Part shown: piece by piece, positions 40,535 to 52,191 of the stretch
Layout of the letters: each line of letters starts with the position of its first letter
How positions within the stretch are numbered: the first letter of the stretch is position 1
NCBI GenBank assembly: GCA_948567375.1
Contig: OX419755.1
Coordinates: 35,283,001 to 35,347,000 of the forward strand
Source: Lunularia cruciata
Taxonomy: Eukaryota; Streptophyta; Marchantiopsida; Lunulariales; Lunulariaceae
Direction: 5' to 3'
Length of the DNA: 64,000 nucleotides
Notes under the pieces: generated by a model
Databases searched by the model: none
What the model saw: only the letters and a program-made list of their open reading frames with translations
Told to the model about the DNA's origin: nothing
Program-made: the position numbers and the translations under genes

Positions 40535-41283
40535 TGCGTAAAATCTCTCAAGACCTTCCTTCTTCTTCTCCCGATGATAAAATCGACTCGATAATTACCT
40601 GTACACGCTCCCTCAACAGTTCGTGTGTGTTGTCATCCCTACCTACCTGCCTGTGTCCCCAAATCTATCAACCGAATTTTCTAACCAGTATAGAGAGTCT
40701 CCGTCACACAACGAGCATTCGCACCGCAGCCATTGTCGGGAGCTTCTGGGCGCGGGAAAGTTTGAAACGATATACCAAAGAGAACACATTGAGTGGTGAC
40801 CGGGTATGCCAGTAGTCATCCGCTGTTCATATCCGTGTAAACGTTAACCAAATACTCTCCTTTCTCGTTTGATGTACTGTGCAGTTCTACTCCCCACAGT
40901 GCGCACAAGTTTTGTCCTATACATCCTGTGGGTATTGCGCAGAACGAAATATCGAATGCGATGGCTACTGCAGTTGCAGTCAAATTGCGCAGTCGTGGAA
41001 CATGACGAACCCGGTTTTTACCTATATGGGTCGGAGAACCACCTAGGGCGAGATAGACGGGATTAAGGGGTTTCAATTTTAAAAGATAAGGAATCTTTAC
41101 GGAAGTTACTATACTCCGTACAAGTTTTAGCGAGACCCGGAAGGAGAAAGGGAATTTGAAAATGAATGAGAGAAAAGGCGATCCGGGATAACCAGCCCTG
41201 ATCCGTGATAAGAGACAATCGGACTAAATTACCTAAATTAGCTTAATATAGACGCCATTTCAGAATTAATTTAGGCTGTACAA
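40535..41283. promoter_or_regulatory. SMC2 upstream region
   Basis: The 750 bases before the SMC2 start codon hold no other gene; the open frames at 40,534-40,815 and 40,816-41,076 look like noise. This stretch should contain the SMC2 promoter and 5' leader, inferred from position. I did not identify a specific element such as a TATA box or an M-specific activator site with confidence. Confidence 0.4.
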
Positions 41284-41427
41284 GCTTTAGTCAAGATTGG
41301 AAGCCAATAAACGAAAATTAGAAATTCTTTTGGTGCAACAAGATGTGTATTATGTAGACAGCTTTAGTCGAGATTGAAGACCAATAAACGAGAATTAGAA
41401 ATTCTTTTGGTGTAACAAGATGTGCTT
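41284..41427. repeat. 77-base tandem duplication
   Basis: gctttagtc(a/g)agattg-a(g)ccaataaacga(a/g)aattagaaattcttttggtg(c/t)aacaagatgtg is present at 41,284-41,350 and again at 41,361-41,427, with about four differences. It lies just at the border between the gene block and the retroelement region. Confidence 0.85.
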
Positions 41428-42039
41428 TACGCATCAATCTATAGATTGTTATACCATATGCGAGGTCGCTCCTAAGTTCTCATAATCCACAAATTAATCT
41501 AAACTCCTTTGCCTGCATCACACCTTCTTGTCCAAAGTTTGAGAGACTCTTTCAAAGGTGATCACCTTTCTCCCACCTCAGAACAAAGAAGTCATAGAAG
41601 TCAGACTCCACTGTATTCCACTGTATTCGTGATGGGAAATATAGTTGCAATGTCATTGAAAAACTCAACTAAGCTTGGAAAATGAGCACTAGGGTAAGGT
41701 CCAAGCATTGTCAAAGGATGTCTTTTGGTTACAGCCATCAATGCCCTCCTGCAACACATGCTTATTGTGGTAAGCTAAAGAAGAGCTTTATGTCATCGGC
41801 AATGACGTCTATTTGTGTGGCCGAGTATCAATGCTGCAAGGCAAAAGCTCTGTCTATGAGCCTTGTAAATGAAATCAGCACCAGAAACATGAACAAGCCC
41901 ATGCTATAAAACAGGTGGTAGTGCAAGTGGATTGATGATTGGCTATTCTCTACATCGTGTTGCACAACGGTTCTCTCAATGCAAGCATATGCTTCAATAA
42001 AGATAGACCAACATCTTGCAATAATTGGTTATTAGAAAC

Positions 42040-42231
42040 TCACAAGAATTACTTTAGGTCATTTAGGAGCCAGAACCCTACCCACCTATCATAAGCAAGC
42101 CAGATGATGTCTCGACAAGAGCAGTCTAATGGAGTTTTGCCATGGTGTACAAGGACCTTAATTTAGGCACCTCACAAGAATTACTTTAGGACATTTAGGC
42201 GGCAAAAACCTACCCACCTATTATAAGCAGT
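42040..42231. repeat. Direct repeat of 60 bases, offset about 132
   Basis: ctcacaagaattactttagg(t/a)catttagg followed by ctacccacctat-ataagca occurs at about 42,040-42,101 and 42,170-42,231. It is probably a relic of a repeated element; no coding content. Confidence 0.75.
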
Positions 42232-44759
42232 CCTGCTGATAACACACAAAGGAAAGGAAGACTCCACCAAGCTCGTACAAAAAAGACCAAAAGAGGTAAA
42301 ATGGAGCTATGCCCCAATAGTATCAAAGAATAAATATGCCCTTCAAATATTGCAAGCTATACAAAATGGACTTTAAAAAAGAGTGTCAAAGGTTATTGAC
42401 CAATGACGGAAACTATCAAGAAAATAATTCACAATAGGGGATTCAAATATAGCATGGTTGAGGATCTATAGGATTCCTTTAAAACTTTACATGTTATTCA
42501 TAAAAGTTGTATGGCATTAGGAGAATGTAATGAAAAATTTTGTACGGGCCAAGTAGCTATAGCCATAAAACCTTTTTGCACAATTGAAATCATGACGCAT
42601 AGCTTTGAATCACATTTTAAAATTAAATCCCCGCTAACAACCAGATGGTTCACCATGATAATTGGAATTCTATTAATCAAATGATCCTACATGTTCATTT
42701 CTTAGTGTTCCTCTTGCAATGGCAAGTTATGCACACCACGCCTATTCCTTCATGCCAATTTCTAATTCACACTCATTACTCTCTCACTCTCTTTCACCTC
42801 CATTTTGCATTATATGGGTGGTTAGCACTAACATCTAATTGTTTTTAAATGAGTGATTAATTAAGTCCCAAATAACACTAATGAAGTCCTATAAGACTCA
42901 AAATACTCACTCCCATAAAGCACTTTATGTCACCCATAAACCTTTTTACGAGACCGCTCATTTTTTAGACAATAACTTTTATAGGTCACTATAAACAATT
43001 TTATGGATCTGGAGTCTCTTCCCAAAAAGTTTGGAAAATTTAGAATTTAAAACCCTAATGCCTATAAAAAAGAAGTTAAAAAAAAGGAAATGTCATGAAT
43101 ATTCTTTTGGGTCCCCACTTACTTGATGGGTCATTTCCACTAGCCTACCTATAATATAGGGTTAAAGTTTATAGGACAAAAATCAATAATCACTTCTAAT
43201 GAATATTAATGATCAAGGTTATAAATATGATTATGGATAGTAAACTTTGCACCACTTCAGTCATATAATGAATGTAATGTGTACACCACACACTCCTTGT
43301 GTATAAATTGAACTGTAGTCTCTACGCCATTTGATTCAAACTTACTAGTAGCAAAATTAAATACCAAGGATTTCCTATACCAAGCACTCTCTACAATCTC
43401 ACTTCTTTAAGTTGTTTTGCTAGTATGCGGTGAGATTTTTAATGAGAATTGATGCTAACTACAATGGTTTTGCAAGGTTTTTATTTTGTGGTTTATTTTT
43501 TGAATCTTGAAATTGAAATCTACAATAAAAAATGTTGAATCTTTGTTGTTGGATAGTAAAATTTGACAACTTGCAATCATTCATTTTGGGGAATGGAGAG
43601 AGAAAGTAAGTGCATCGGCTTTGCATGGAATTGAGAATTGGAGACAAGGTTGGTAGTAGATATGGAGTATATTCAACCCTTGAAATAGTAGTTATAAAGT
43701 GAGTATTGAGTTTGGTTCCATTTTATTCCACTCTAGATTCTTCTACCATCGCATTGCATTCTATTGAAAAATCTACCACTACATTGCATTAGCAAAATAC
43801 CTATAATGAAATTTTAGGATCTTTTGAACATGGTTTCCTTAGGTCTTTCATGACATTTATTGGGTTCAAAATCAAAAGTAGGAGATGGAGATAGGTTTAG
43901 AATGATATCTCACTATTATAGTAAAAAAATTAGTATTTAGTTGACCTGGATCATTTCAAGCAAATCCATGGAGATAGTTACAACAAAGCTATCCAAAAAA
44001 TTATTGCCTTTAGTAACATGGCCACCTATCTCATGAAATTTGGAAAAGGTTTTTGTGAATCTACAAATAGAGAAAGATTTTACAAGAAGAGTCCTCAGTA
44101 CATGGCTTCTTATAAGGTTGCCCAAATTGGTAGGACACATGCAAATGGAAGGACTCTTAGAGAAAGAACTCAAATGAGGATGGAAGACCATTCAAGATAA
44201 ACTACCTTATCAATGTCCATCCCATGTAAGAATGTATATTCTATTTGGTGCAAGAGCTAATATTTTTTCAATTGCCATTGTATCTTTAGGAGTTGAATAT
44301 TATTTTTCTTAAATGGTCATAGGTAAGAAAATGGGATCATAGATTTCCATTTGAACTCCCACTGGAGGATCATGCAAAAGAAATACCAAGAAACAAATGT
44401 AAGGTTTGCGATTGGTTTACATGATCTCTTGTTCTCCAAGAGATAATATCACCATACCTTTGTGGTATATTGTAATGTTCCAAGAAATTGAGAACTCCCA
44501 AGCAAAACACAAGAGAGGAAACATAAGAGAAATACAACATTTCATTTCTCAATACTTTGATGACCCCAAAGGAAAACATTGTCTTTATTATATAATAAAG
44601 TATATCCACTTAAAAGGAGCTACACCCTTAAAAGGATCAAATACATGGATTGGTGAATGTGAGTGAGTCCACCCATAGATTAGCTATATGGGTTGGTGAC
44701 ATGTTGATCCTTGTCCTATTTGGTTGGTTATATTTTTTTCACTAAAGGGGGAGTGGAAA
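42232..44759. other. AT-rich non-coding region
   Basis: No gene or protein motif. Short open frames occur on both strands without coding features. The sequence resembles decayed retroelement DNA in composition, but I could not match it to another part of the window. Confidence 0.5.
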
Positions 44760-44950
44760 TTCCATTTTGAGACCTAATTTATTTGATTAGGCCTCTAAAA
44801 TTAACTCTAAAGTTTTAATGTTTTGACCTTTGCACTTTTGGTGACAATTGTATTTGATTTACTTATACTATTGTAAATACCATCCTCGAGATATTACCAA
44901 GCCAATTCCACCTCTAGATAATCTTTCTAGCTAAAAGTATTCTACACATG
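44760..44950 (-). mobile_element. Inverted partial copy of LTR-like repeat A
   Basis: Read on the minus strand it gives gattatctagaggtgga-attggcttggtaa, an aaaactttagag block and gaggcctaatcaaataaattaggtctcaaaatgga, matching the second half of the repeat at 46,211-46,955. Only one of the two internal sub-units is present. Confidence 0.65.
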
Positions 44951-44979
44951 CCATAACCAATTGTTTTTGTTCTTGGGCA

Positions 44980-46195
44980 AAAAATAATTCCTTTCTATTA
45001 TGTCTAGTCGGCAAGACACAAAGGCAATGGGATTTAAGTCATCTAAAAATTCTTATTGTAGCACCATTCCATTGGTAAAGTTAGAAGCATCAAAATCAAC
45101 CACACAAGGTAGTTGATGATCATATGGTTGGAAGATGGATTTTGAGGACACCATATATTTCAATTTCATGAACACTTTGTTGTGGTTTCCATGCAAAGCT
45201 TTATATCTTTCCTAAGAGATTGGTTAATAATGTAGCTACATGAGCACAATAATGGATGAACTATTGGTAAAAAATTGCCAAACCATTAAATGATCATACT
45301 TCCATAGGATCCTTAGGAGTAGGCCAATTGGCAATGGCTTTGATTTGCTTCTCTTCCATCTTGATCCACTTTCATGAGACATTATAACCCAAGAAGGTAA
45401 CTTCCTTCTACCAAAAAGCACACTTTGACTACTTGTAATAAAACTTTCATTGGTGTAATTGACTTAAGACTTCTTATACATGATTATTGTATATTACCTT
45501 TGTCTTTCTATAGATTAAAATATCATCCAAGAACACTACCATGTTTCAATCCAATAGCTCATTCAACATCCAATATTTGATCCATGAAAATTTCCAAGGC
45601 ATTAGTGAGCTCAAAATGTAACTTTCTCCATTCAAAATGTTTATACCTTGTGCAGAAGACAATCTTTTGCATATCTTTCCTATCAATGGAATCTACCAAT
45701 AGTTGCTTCAAATATCTAACTTAGAGAAGTATCATGCTACACTCAATTAATCTACAAATCATCAATTTGAGACAATGGATACACCTTTTCCATTGTTTGT
45801 TTATTAAGGCCATGATAGTCAATAAAAAATCAAAGTTCTTCATCCTTCTTTAGTACAAAGAGTGTTGGTGCTCCCTAAGAAGATGTACTATATCACATGA
45901 AATTCTTCTCTAACAACCCAGCCAATGTTGTTACCAAGCTCTTTTAACTCCTTCAATGAAAGCCTATATATTGGTTTACAAACTATAGTGCTACTTGGTA
46001 GTTGCTCAATCTAAAAGCATACCATGATCAAAGTGTAACTCCTTTGGAAGATCATCTCAAAACACATTAACAAAATCCTAAACTATTTGATTGAACACAA
46101 CTTTATGAGGCTTCTAATCCTCATAAGATTCTCCTTGTGTATTTGGCTTGATCTATACCACAAAAATAGAAATATCTTCTTCCAAAACTTGCTCT
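44980..46195 (-). pseudogene. Ty3/gypsy-like pol fragment: reverse transcriptase and RNase H
   Basis: On the minus strand, broken by stops and frameshifts, the conserved retroelement pol blocks follow in order: a DLPKEL-type start of the RT domain (about 46,050), a PIYRLSLKELKELG-type segment (about 45,990), the catalytic FLDD box (LDD codons at 45,522-45,530, followed by ILIY), VTFLGYNVS (about 45,400), an AIANWPTPKDP segment (about 45,320), FNGLA-FYQ-FI, and RNase H pieces VDFDASNFTNGMVLQ and NPIAFVSCRLD (about 45,030-45,110). These define a Ty3/gypsy-type RT. No intact frame remains, so it cannot encode a working enzyme. Repeat A copies flank it on both sides. Confidence 0.85.
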
Positions 46196-46210
46196 ATAGT
46201 TGTTATACGT

Positions 46211-46955
46211 ATACCAAGAGCTAGCAATATGATCTAGATGTGAAATTTGGTTTGGTAACATCTGGAATGATTTTATACATGATGGTCAAACTAGATCAGA
46301 TGGAACTATCACCAAAAGAGTACTTCTATTAATAGGGAAAAAACCAAAATAGACTTGAAAACCTTAGAACCAATAGTTAGACATATGATTTAAAGGTGAG
46401 AATTGGTTTGGTAATATCTAGAAGGATGTTACATATGATGGACTAAACAGATCAGAAACAGGTATCACCAAAATGGGACCTCTACTAATAGAGTAGGAAC
46501 CAAAATATGCATATAATCTTTGAAGGCAATTTCAAAGGCCTAAGCGGATGAATTAGGCCTCAAAAATGTGCAGATTCCCCTCCCCCCCAATAGACCAATA
46601 GAGGAATGGCTGGCCTCCCCTCCCCATGATTTGTCCTGTCAAGAGCTTTCTAGTTGTACCTCACCCACATGATTCTAAGATTCTTATAAGAAGATTCCCT
46701 AAAAGATTCCCTTTAGTCAAATCTTGTTTGACCAACCAAATAGGACTAGAACCGACATGTCACCCATCCAAGTAAGTAATCCAAGGGTGGAGCTTGCTGA
46801 CATGTCATCTATCTATGTGCCTAATCTTATGGTGGAGCTTACTTGGAGGAGATACTCTTTGTCTTTATAATAAAGAGAAGGTGCTCCTTTGGGGCATCAG
46901 ATGATTGAGTGTGAAATCTATATTTTCTCTCTTCACTTGTCCTCAAAGTATTATA
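46211..46955 (+). mobile_element. LTR-like repeat A, copy 1 (745 bases)
   Basis: Direct-repeat partner of 59,351-60,085. It starts ataccaagagctagcaatatgatctag and ends near agtattata. Internally two sub-units of about 155 bases, each starting near a gatctag/gatttaa block before g-gaaatttggtttggtaa, are followed by ggcctaa-cggatgaattaggcc, a poly-C run and a TATA-like ctttataataaagag. The order (promoter-like box in the last quarter) suggests an LTR on the plus strand, but I see no TG...CA ends and no primer binding site after it. Confidence 0.7.
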
Positions 46956-47745
46956 TTATATTAAGAAAATTCTCATGTTGGGATTGACTATTCATAGGTG
47001 TCTTATTCAAAGGTGCTTGACAATCTCATTAGTAACTCTTACCTTGGTGTTTTACTTGAATTTATCATTGAGTCCAATCAAATTGAACCTTATGGCATGT
47101 AAGCCAAAAAAGACCTATAACGTTATCATAGTGTAAATGACCTCCAATAAATCTCATACACACTCAATACTCCCTCCCAATCTTGAATACAATAGGATCT
47201 GAAGTACAAAATGCAAGACTCTTTTTACCATATGCCATCATCAATGTGCTACACCATATTAACTTGATATGTAATACCATACCATGCCATACCATCATAA
47301 TTCTATAATCATGATACCATAATTAATTACCATACCATACCATACCATACCATACTATACCATCATAATTCATTTGCTAATTGCATAGAAATGCAATTGT
47401 TTAAACTCTCAAAATCAACTAAAATCTTATAACCATAATCAGACATCATACTTTGCAAGTGAATCAAACTTGCACAAGTCTAACATTCAATTCCATTATA
47501 TCCAATCAGATTCCTTGTAAGTTTCTTGATATCTCCCTATTGGGATTCTTTGTTTCCTTGATCATCATGCTCCATGAATTGAGTTTGGGTAACTAGAGAG
47601 GATTGTGCATTCCTAGTTGGAAATTTTGTAATGCAATGTCTAATTTAGTAAAAATAGCAATAGGGACCATTTTGTTATAAATATTTTTATGTTTGCAATG
47701 CAATGTGTTCTCCATTAGATGGCATCAATCTCTATCAATACCGGC
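46956..47745. other. Retroelement-derived spacer with CATAC microsatellite
   Basis: No gene. The region contains the pentanucleotide run listed separately and otherwise AT-rich sequence between repeat A and a gag-like remnant. Confidence 0.5.
47274..47366. repeat. (ACCAT)n pentanucleotide microsatellite
   Basis: Runs of accat with interruptions (taattaattac) in two blocks. The block 47,331-47,360 holds six near-perfect units. Confidence 0.9.
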
Positions 47746-48210
47746 TCTTCTACTTGTGTGTGGTGTGTTGGCAAGTTTTGTGAAGATCTAGGTTAAAACA
47801 AATTGTGACAAACAACGAATCAAAATGCTCAACCAACTGCATGGTTTTTTCCAAGTATTTGGGCTTCCAAGTATTATGGTAAATTTTACTTTGGTGTATG
47901 ATTTCAAGCCCCTCACAAATCAGTCTAGAGGTTCATCATTTACTAATTTAAGAATTTTCATTTTGATGTTTTTGAATTGCATGATGTAGCTTCTTATCAA
48001 ACCAATTTGTTTTAATTTGCCAATCTATCTTGCAAAGCTTGTGCAACATTCATTGCTTAGAATCTCCTTGTTATTTTTCTCTTGAATTCTTCCAATGTTA
48101 AGATTAGATCAACAAATTACTATTGAGCTTGCTCTACTCAAAATTGTCCCTATAGCTTGGCCATTCTATCTACTTGGCTTGAAGCTAAAAATTTTTATCT
48201 CCTTTCATCC
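47746..48210 (-). pseudogene. Gag-like remnant, minus strand
   Basis: The minus strand, with stops, reads KLHHAIQKHQNENS and, further on, WKPKYLEKTMQLVEHFDSLF. These match the plus-strand remnant at 63,091-63,297 (KLYHSILEHHNANS and WEPKHLEEAIQLVEHFDSLV). The shared block lies ahead of a protease in the copy at the right edge, which is the gag position of an LTR element. The protein cannot be assigned beyond that. Confidence 0.55.
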
Positions 48211-50240
48211 AAATGATTTTGTGGCTTCAAAATGACATTTGCAATCAAACACAAATTCTCCATTACACTTGATGTCATGTTGTGGTTTTCATACACAATG
48301 AAAGAGTAGTTTAATGTATTTTCTCGCCATATTCTTGGAAAAGATTGTATGATAGATCCCATTGTTCAACTCTTACCACATGAACAAACTTTGTATAGTA
48401 AAGTGATTGGCCATTTCTTTTATGATCATTTTCTCTTTGAGGACTTTGATGTATAAAAGTGGTGGAGATTTGATATACAAGATGTGTTTTAGTTTTAGCA
48501 AGCAAGAAAAGGACATTGAGAGTGAGAGTTGTAGGAAAGTGTGAGAGCTAGAGCATTGGAGGAAGAGTTGATATGAGAGATGTTTTGCACTCTTGATTTG
48601 CCACTCCCAAATCATTTTTCTCATCAAGCTTCAAATTTGCACCCTGATCACTTTCAAGCTTGGATGGTAGCAAATTTTGGGCCTACATGTATGGCATCAA
48701 AACCATATGTCCTACTGTTGTCCTTGTGCTCATGTATTGATAGGTTTGGGATTGAGGAATTTATGTGCTTTTGTAAAAGGACAAGAACTTAATTTTTTCA
48801 TGGGCTTCAAGGTAGAGTTGTGAGGTTCATGTGTCAAAAAGGAGAATGCTAAACAATAAAATAGTAAGAATTGAATTCTAATAGGAGAAGTTAGAAGGTT
48901 TTCAAATGTTTTAAGTGGATTATGGAAGGACATCCAAGAAGAAAATATCATGACTAAAAGGGAGTAGTTGACATGTTATAGTTTGGAGATAAGAAATAAG
49001 GGATTTAAGTGAAATATGAGTGATATGAGTAATTGAAGCAAGAGGTCAAATTCATACCAATGTCACAAATTCAAGGATCTTGAGAGTTCTATCACCAATT
49101 TTGATGATATGTCAATGGGGTTGAAGACAAGAAAAACTACTAATGGTGTTGAGCTCAAGAACTTCCAAGTTTGAATTAATTCCTAATCTGATCTGATCAA
49201 TTGAAGTTGGAGTATTGGAAATCAAAGTATCAAGGAGAAAATTATGATCAAGTTGATTGTTTTGATCACTTCTCAAGCTTTGATTTGAATCAAGCCATGA
49301 ATATTTGTAATATTTTTGGTGGTTAGGCTTTTTATCTTTGTGCAAAGGTTTCATGTGAATTCTTCAATAAAGAATTTAGGGTCTTGGATCAATTACACCA
49401 TGGTATGTAGACCTCAAAAAGTTAACTCAACTTGGGAAATGATCCATGTCTAGAGATTAGAGTTGAGTTCAAATTACAAATTCCAAATTTCACAAATTTT
49501 AAGATAGAGCCACAACCAATTACTATGTAAAATCTAGTTGGCTCAAGGTTTATGGAGAGACTTATTTGATGCAATAACATCTATTGCAAATATTACTATC
49601 CACTCCAAGGAATTTCTCTATTTCCAACTCCAATTAAATGACAACTTTCTCATTTGAGATAAAGGTTGAAGATTTTCAATTTGGTGAATTTTTCTTTAGA
49701 TTTAGTTGGAACCTTAGAATGAAGACTTTGGTGAGACTTTGCCGAGAACTAGTGTTGGACCCTTAATTAGGGTTTTTTACTACAAACACTAAACCAATTT
49801 CAAGAGAGTATCACATTGGTAGCTTGACTTGTATAGATGGAAAGCTTAACTTTATGGCTTTTAAGCTCAATTGAGCCATAAATCATTGGAATCAAATCTA
49901 CATAGAGGAAGGTATCTTAATTTGAGTCTTGCAAATATTTCTCCACAAAAAGACATAAAAGTCTAACTCTTGGGAGAAACACCTAGAGTATGTATGGAGA
50001 ACAAGTCTTGGATACAAAAATTGTTCTTTGATTCACAATTTTATCAAAATCATAAAGATTTTTTGTCAATTTGCTTGTGTTTGGATCCTCTATGTGGTTC
50101 AAATACTTGATTTAATGCCTATTAACTTGGATTAGTATACAGATGTTGCGCTTAGGTCCCTTTTCCATAGGAGTATTGTGTATTTCTCTATGGTGATGTT
50201 TGAAGTGATGTCTATTTGCCAAGCATGTTGTGAGGGTAGG
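48211..50240. other. AT-rich non-coding region
   Basis: No domain, RNA gene or clear repeat was seen. Open frames are 60-85 codons and look random. Probably degraded transposon sequence. Confidence 0.45.
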
Positions 50241-50241
50241 T

Positions 50242-50513
50242 CTATGAGTCGGCATGTTTCTCACTCAAGATGAAGCTTTGATAGCTTCTAAGGTAGCACA
50301 CCATGGACTTGGAAGGCAAAGAACTCCAACTCCATCACACTCCTTTAAGGCACCTCAAAGACTCAAGGTATTTCTCTTTAGAGAACTCAACAATAGAGAG
50401 ATAGTTGCAAATGAAAGGATGATGAGTACCTCCTCATTCCTAGCTTATAACTTATATATTTGTGAAAAAATTACACACCAAAGTTACTAATTACTAGAGT
50501 AACTCAAGTTATT
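50242..50513. repeat. 270-base direct repeat C, copy 1
   Basis: Matches 57,470-57,735: starts ctatgagtcggcatgtttctc, continues through aaggtagcacaccatggac and gcaaatgaaaggatgatgag, and ends agtaactcaagtta. Offset about 7.2 kb, same orientation. Class unknown. Confidence 0.8.
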
Positions 50514-51089
50514 GGATATCACATGGGTAAACCTAGTCTTGTGGTGAAAGGACAATGGACTACATAATGTAAGGACGGTGATTTACATAGCCCCATATGC
50601 AGTTGGCCTTTGATGTGGCTCAAGGAGAGGTGGTAGTTTGGACTCTTGTAGTTGTGTGTTTCCACATTAGGGAATAAGGAATTCCCATAGATACTTACCT
50701 TGGAGATGGTTCAAGGATCTATGATCCCATGAAACCTTTGACTCTTTGTAATGTCTCACTCATCCTCCAAATAACCAATTGATAAAGGGAAAGCTTACTC
50801 TATTCCCAACTGATTGATACCATAGTGTCACAAGGAATGAGGAGTATTGCTCATAAACAAAATTACATTGACTCCAACATTGCCATACATTCAATCACCC
50901 AATTGCAAAAATCTTTTGGAATTCCTCTTTTTATTGCCTTTCAATGGCTTGAGCCTTATAACAATATAGAGTTTACAAACATGTTAGTTGAGACTAATGA
51001 AGTAGCAAATAGACCAAATTAGCCAAGAATTATAAGAATATTCTAGAAGTATCTAGGAACCTACTTGGTACCTTCCAATTATCATGTAG

Positions 51090-51373
51090 CATGCAGCAAA
51101 GTGGTGACTTTTAGGAAGAAGCTTCTAGCTTAACATCCCAACTAGCTTAGCTTACACGCCAAGTAGGCGGCTTATAGAAAGAAGCTTCCCAATTAGCTTG
51201 GCTTGCACTCTAAGAAGGTCGCTTTTAGGAAGCTTCTCAAGGGCCTAGTATGTTCTTTGTAATACCCAAGCCCAAGCTCATGCTAGGCATTTGGAGTTTA
51301 CTTTATTCAAAAGTCCCAGTGTCATCTTTATCTTGATCTTCCATTCTCTTATTTCTCTCCTTGGTTTTCTACA
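51090..51373 (+). mobile_element. LTR-like repeat B, copy 1 (solo or truncated)
   Basis: Related to the LTR at 62,158-62,392: both carry gaagcttctag, a ggctt-ta-gaagctt block, aagcccaagctcatgctaggcatttgg, and end in ttatttctctccttg followed by taca. The 5' limit is approximate. No primer binding site follows it, so it is probably a solo LTR or the 3' LTR of a decayed element. Confidence 0.65.
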
Positions 51374-51984
51374 AAAATGTTGCCCAAAGGAAGTCTATAT
51401 GAGAAGTTATAACAAATTGAAAGTTCATATCTTCCCAAAGTTGATTCTTGATAGAGGAATTTTGTAGTAGGATCCCATAAGGAATCTTGTAGTCAAATCT
51501 TGTAGGCCCAAAGTAGGGCATCTTATGATTCATGTCAAATCTGATTTCTCCATGGATATTAGTCCAAATGGGATATACTTTGCCTCCTTAGAAGCATGTT
51601 CTCAAGAGCTTCCATCAAACATCAATATCATTGATCACGAAGGTCTAGAAAAGAAGTTATAACAATTTGAAGTTCCTTTTTTTTGCATACTTTGGTTTTC
51701 CTTGACTTCCTATTGTGTTGGTTTCCCATGCTTATTTTTCCCATAGCTTGTCATTTATCATCTACATGCCATCTTGCATATCACTTGGCATCCACTTGCC
51801 TTCTTGGATATCACTTGGCGGTTACATGGCCAGTTGTGTTAGTTGTTTGGTTCCTTACTTTAAGGTGTGATGTGGCTTGTGTTAGAAGTCTTTTAGGAAA
51901 GGAATGGAAGGTTTTTGGGAGAAGAATTCTGGATTTCTCTCAAGGAGCATGACTCAAGCAATGGAGATGTTTTCAAGCTTTTCT
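51374..51984. other. Non-coding spacer
   Basis: AT-rich sequence between repeat B and the mitochondrial-like insert. It has a small run of diverged tatcacttggc units at 51,750-51,830 that inflates an open frame on the plus strand. No gene is recognised. Confidence 0.45.
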
Positions 51985-52191
51985 GATTCCCGCCCACCAA
52001 TGCTTAGGCTGGGTAATGGCATTTCTCACCGGTTATCCGAAAAAATAATAGGACTTTTTCTTTTTCCACTTGCCCAAACTCAATTTTTTATCTCTTATTA
52101 CGGTGAGTCGCTAACAGCGGCCTCCTTTTCTAAAAAAATAGAATTAATTATGGCGTGCAGTCCGCTAGAACAATTTGCAATTATTCAATTG
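51985..52191 (+). pseudogene. atp6: Mitochondrial DNA insert with start of atp6
   Basis: From ATG at 52,150 the plus strand reads MACSPLEQFAIIQL and then leaves homology (KY, stop). SPLEQF near the N-terminus is the conserved opening of ATP synthase subunit a (atp6) in plant mitochondria, and MACSPLEQFAIIQL suits the short-leader bryophyte form. The roughly 165 bases before it differ in texture from the neighbouring retroelement DNA and fit an organellar 5' spacer. Only 14 codons are present, so it is a truncated insert (NUMT), not a gene. The left limit is approximate. The identification relies on remembered family sequence. Confidence 0.6.

Noticed and set aside
47274-47366. CRISPR-like array
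   Set aside because: It is a simple pentanucleotide microsatellite without spacers, in a eukaryotic genome.
51683-51952. 89-codon plus-strand frame rich in Leu and His
   Set aside because: It is produced by diverged repeats of tatcacttggc and shows no protein family.
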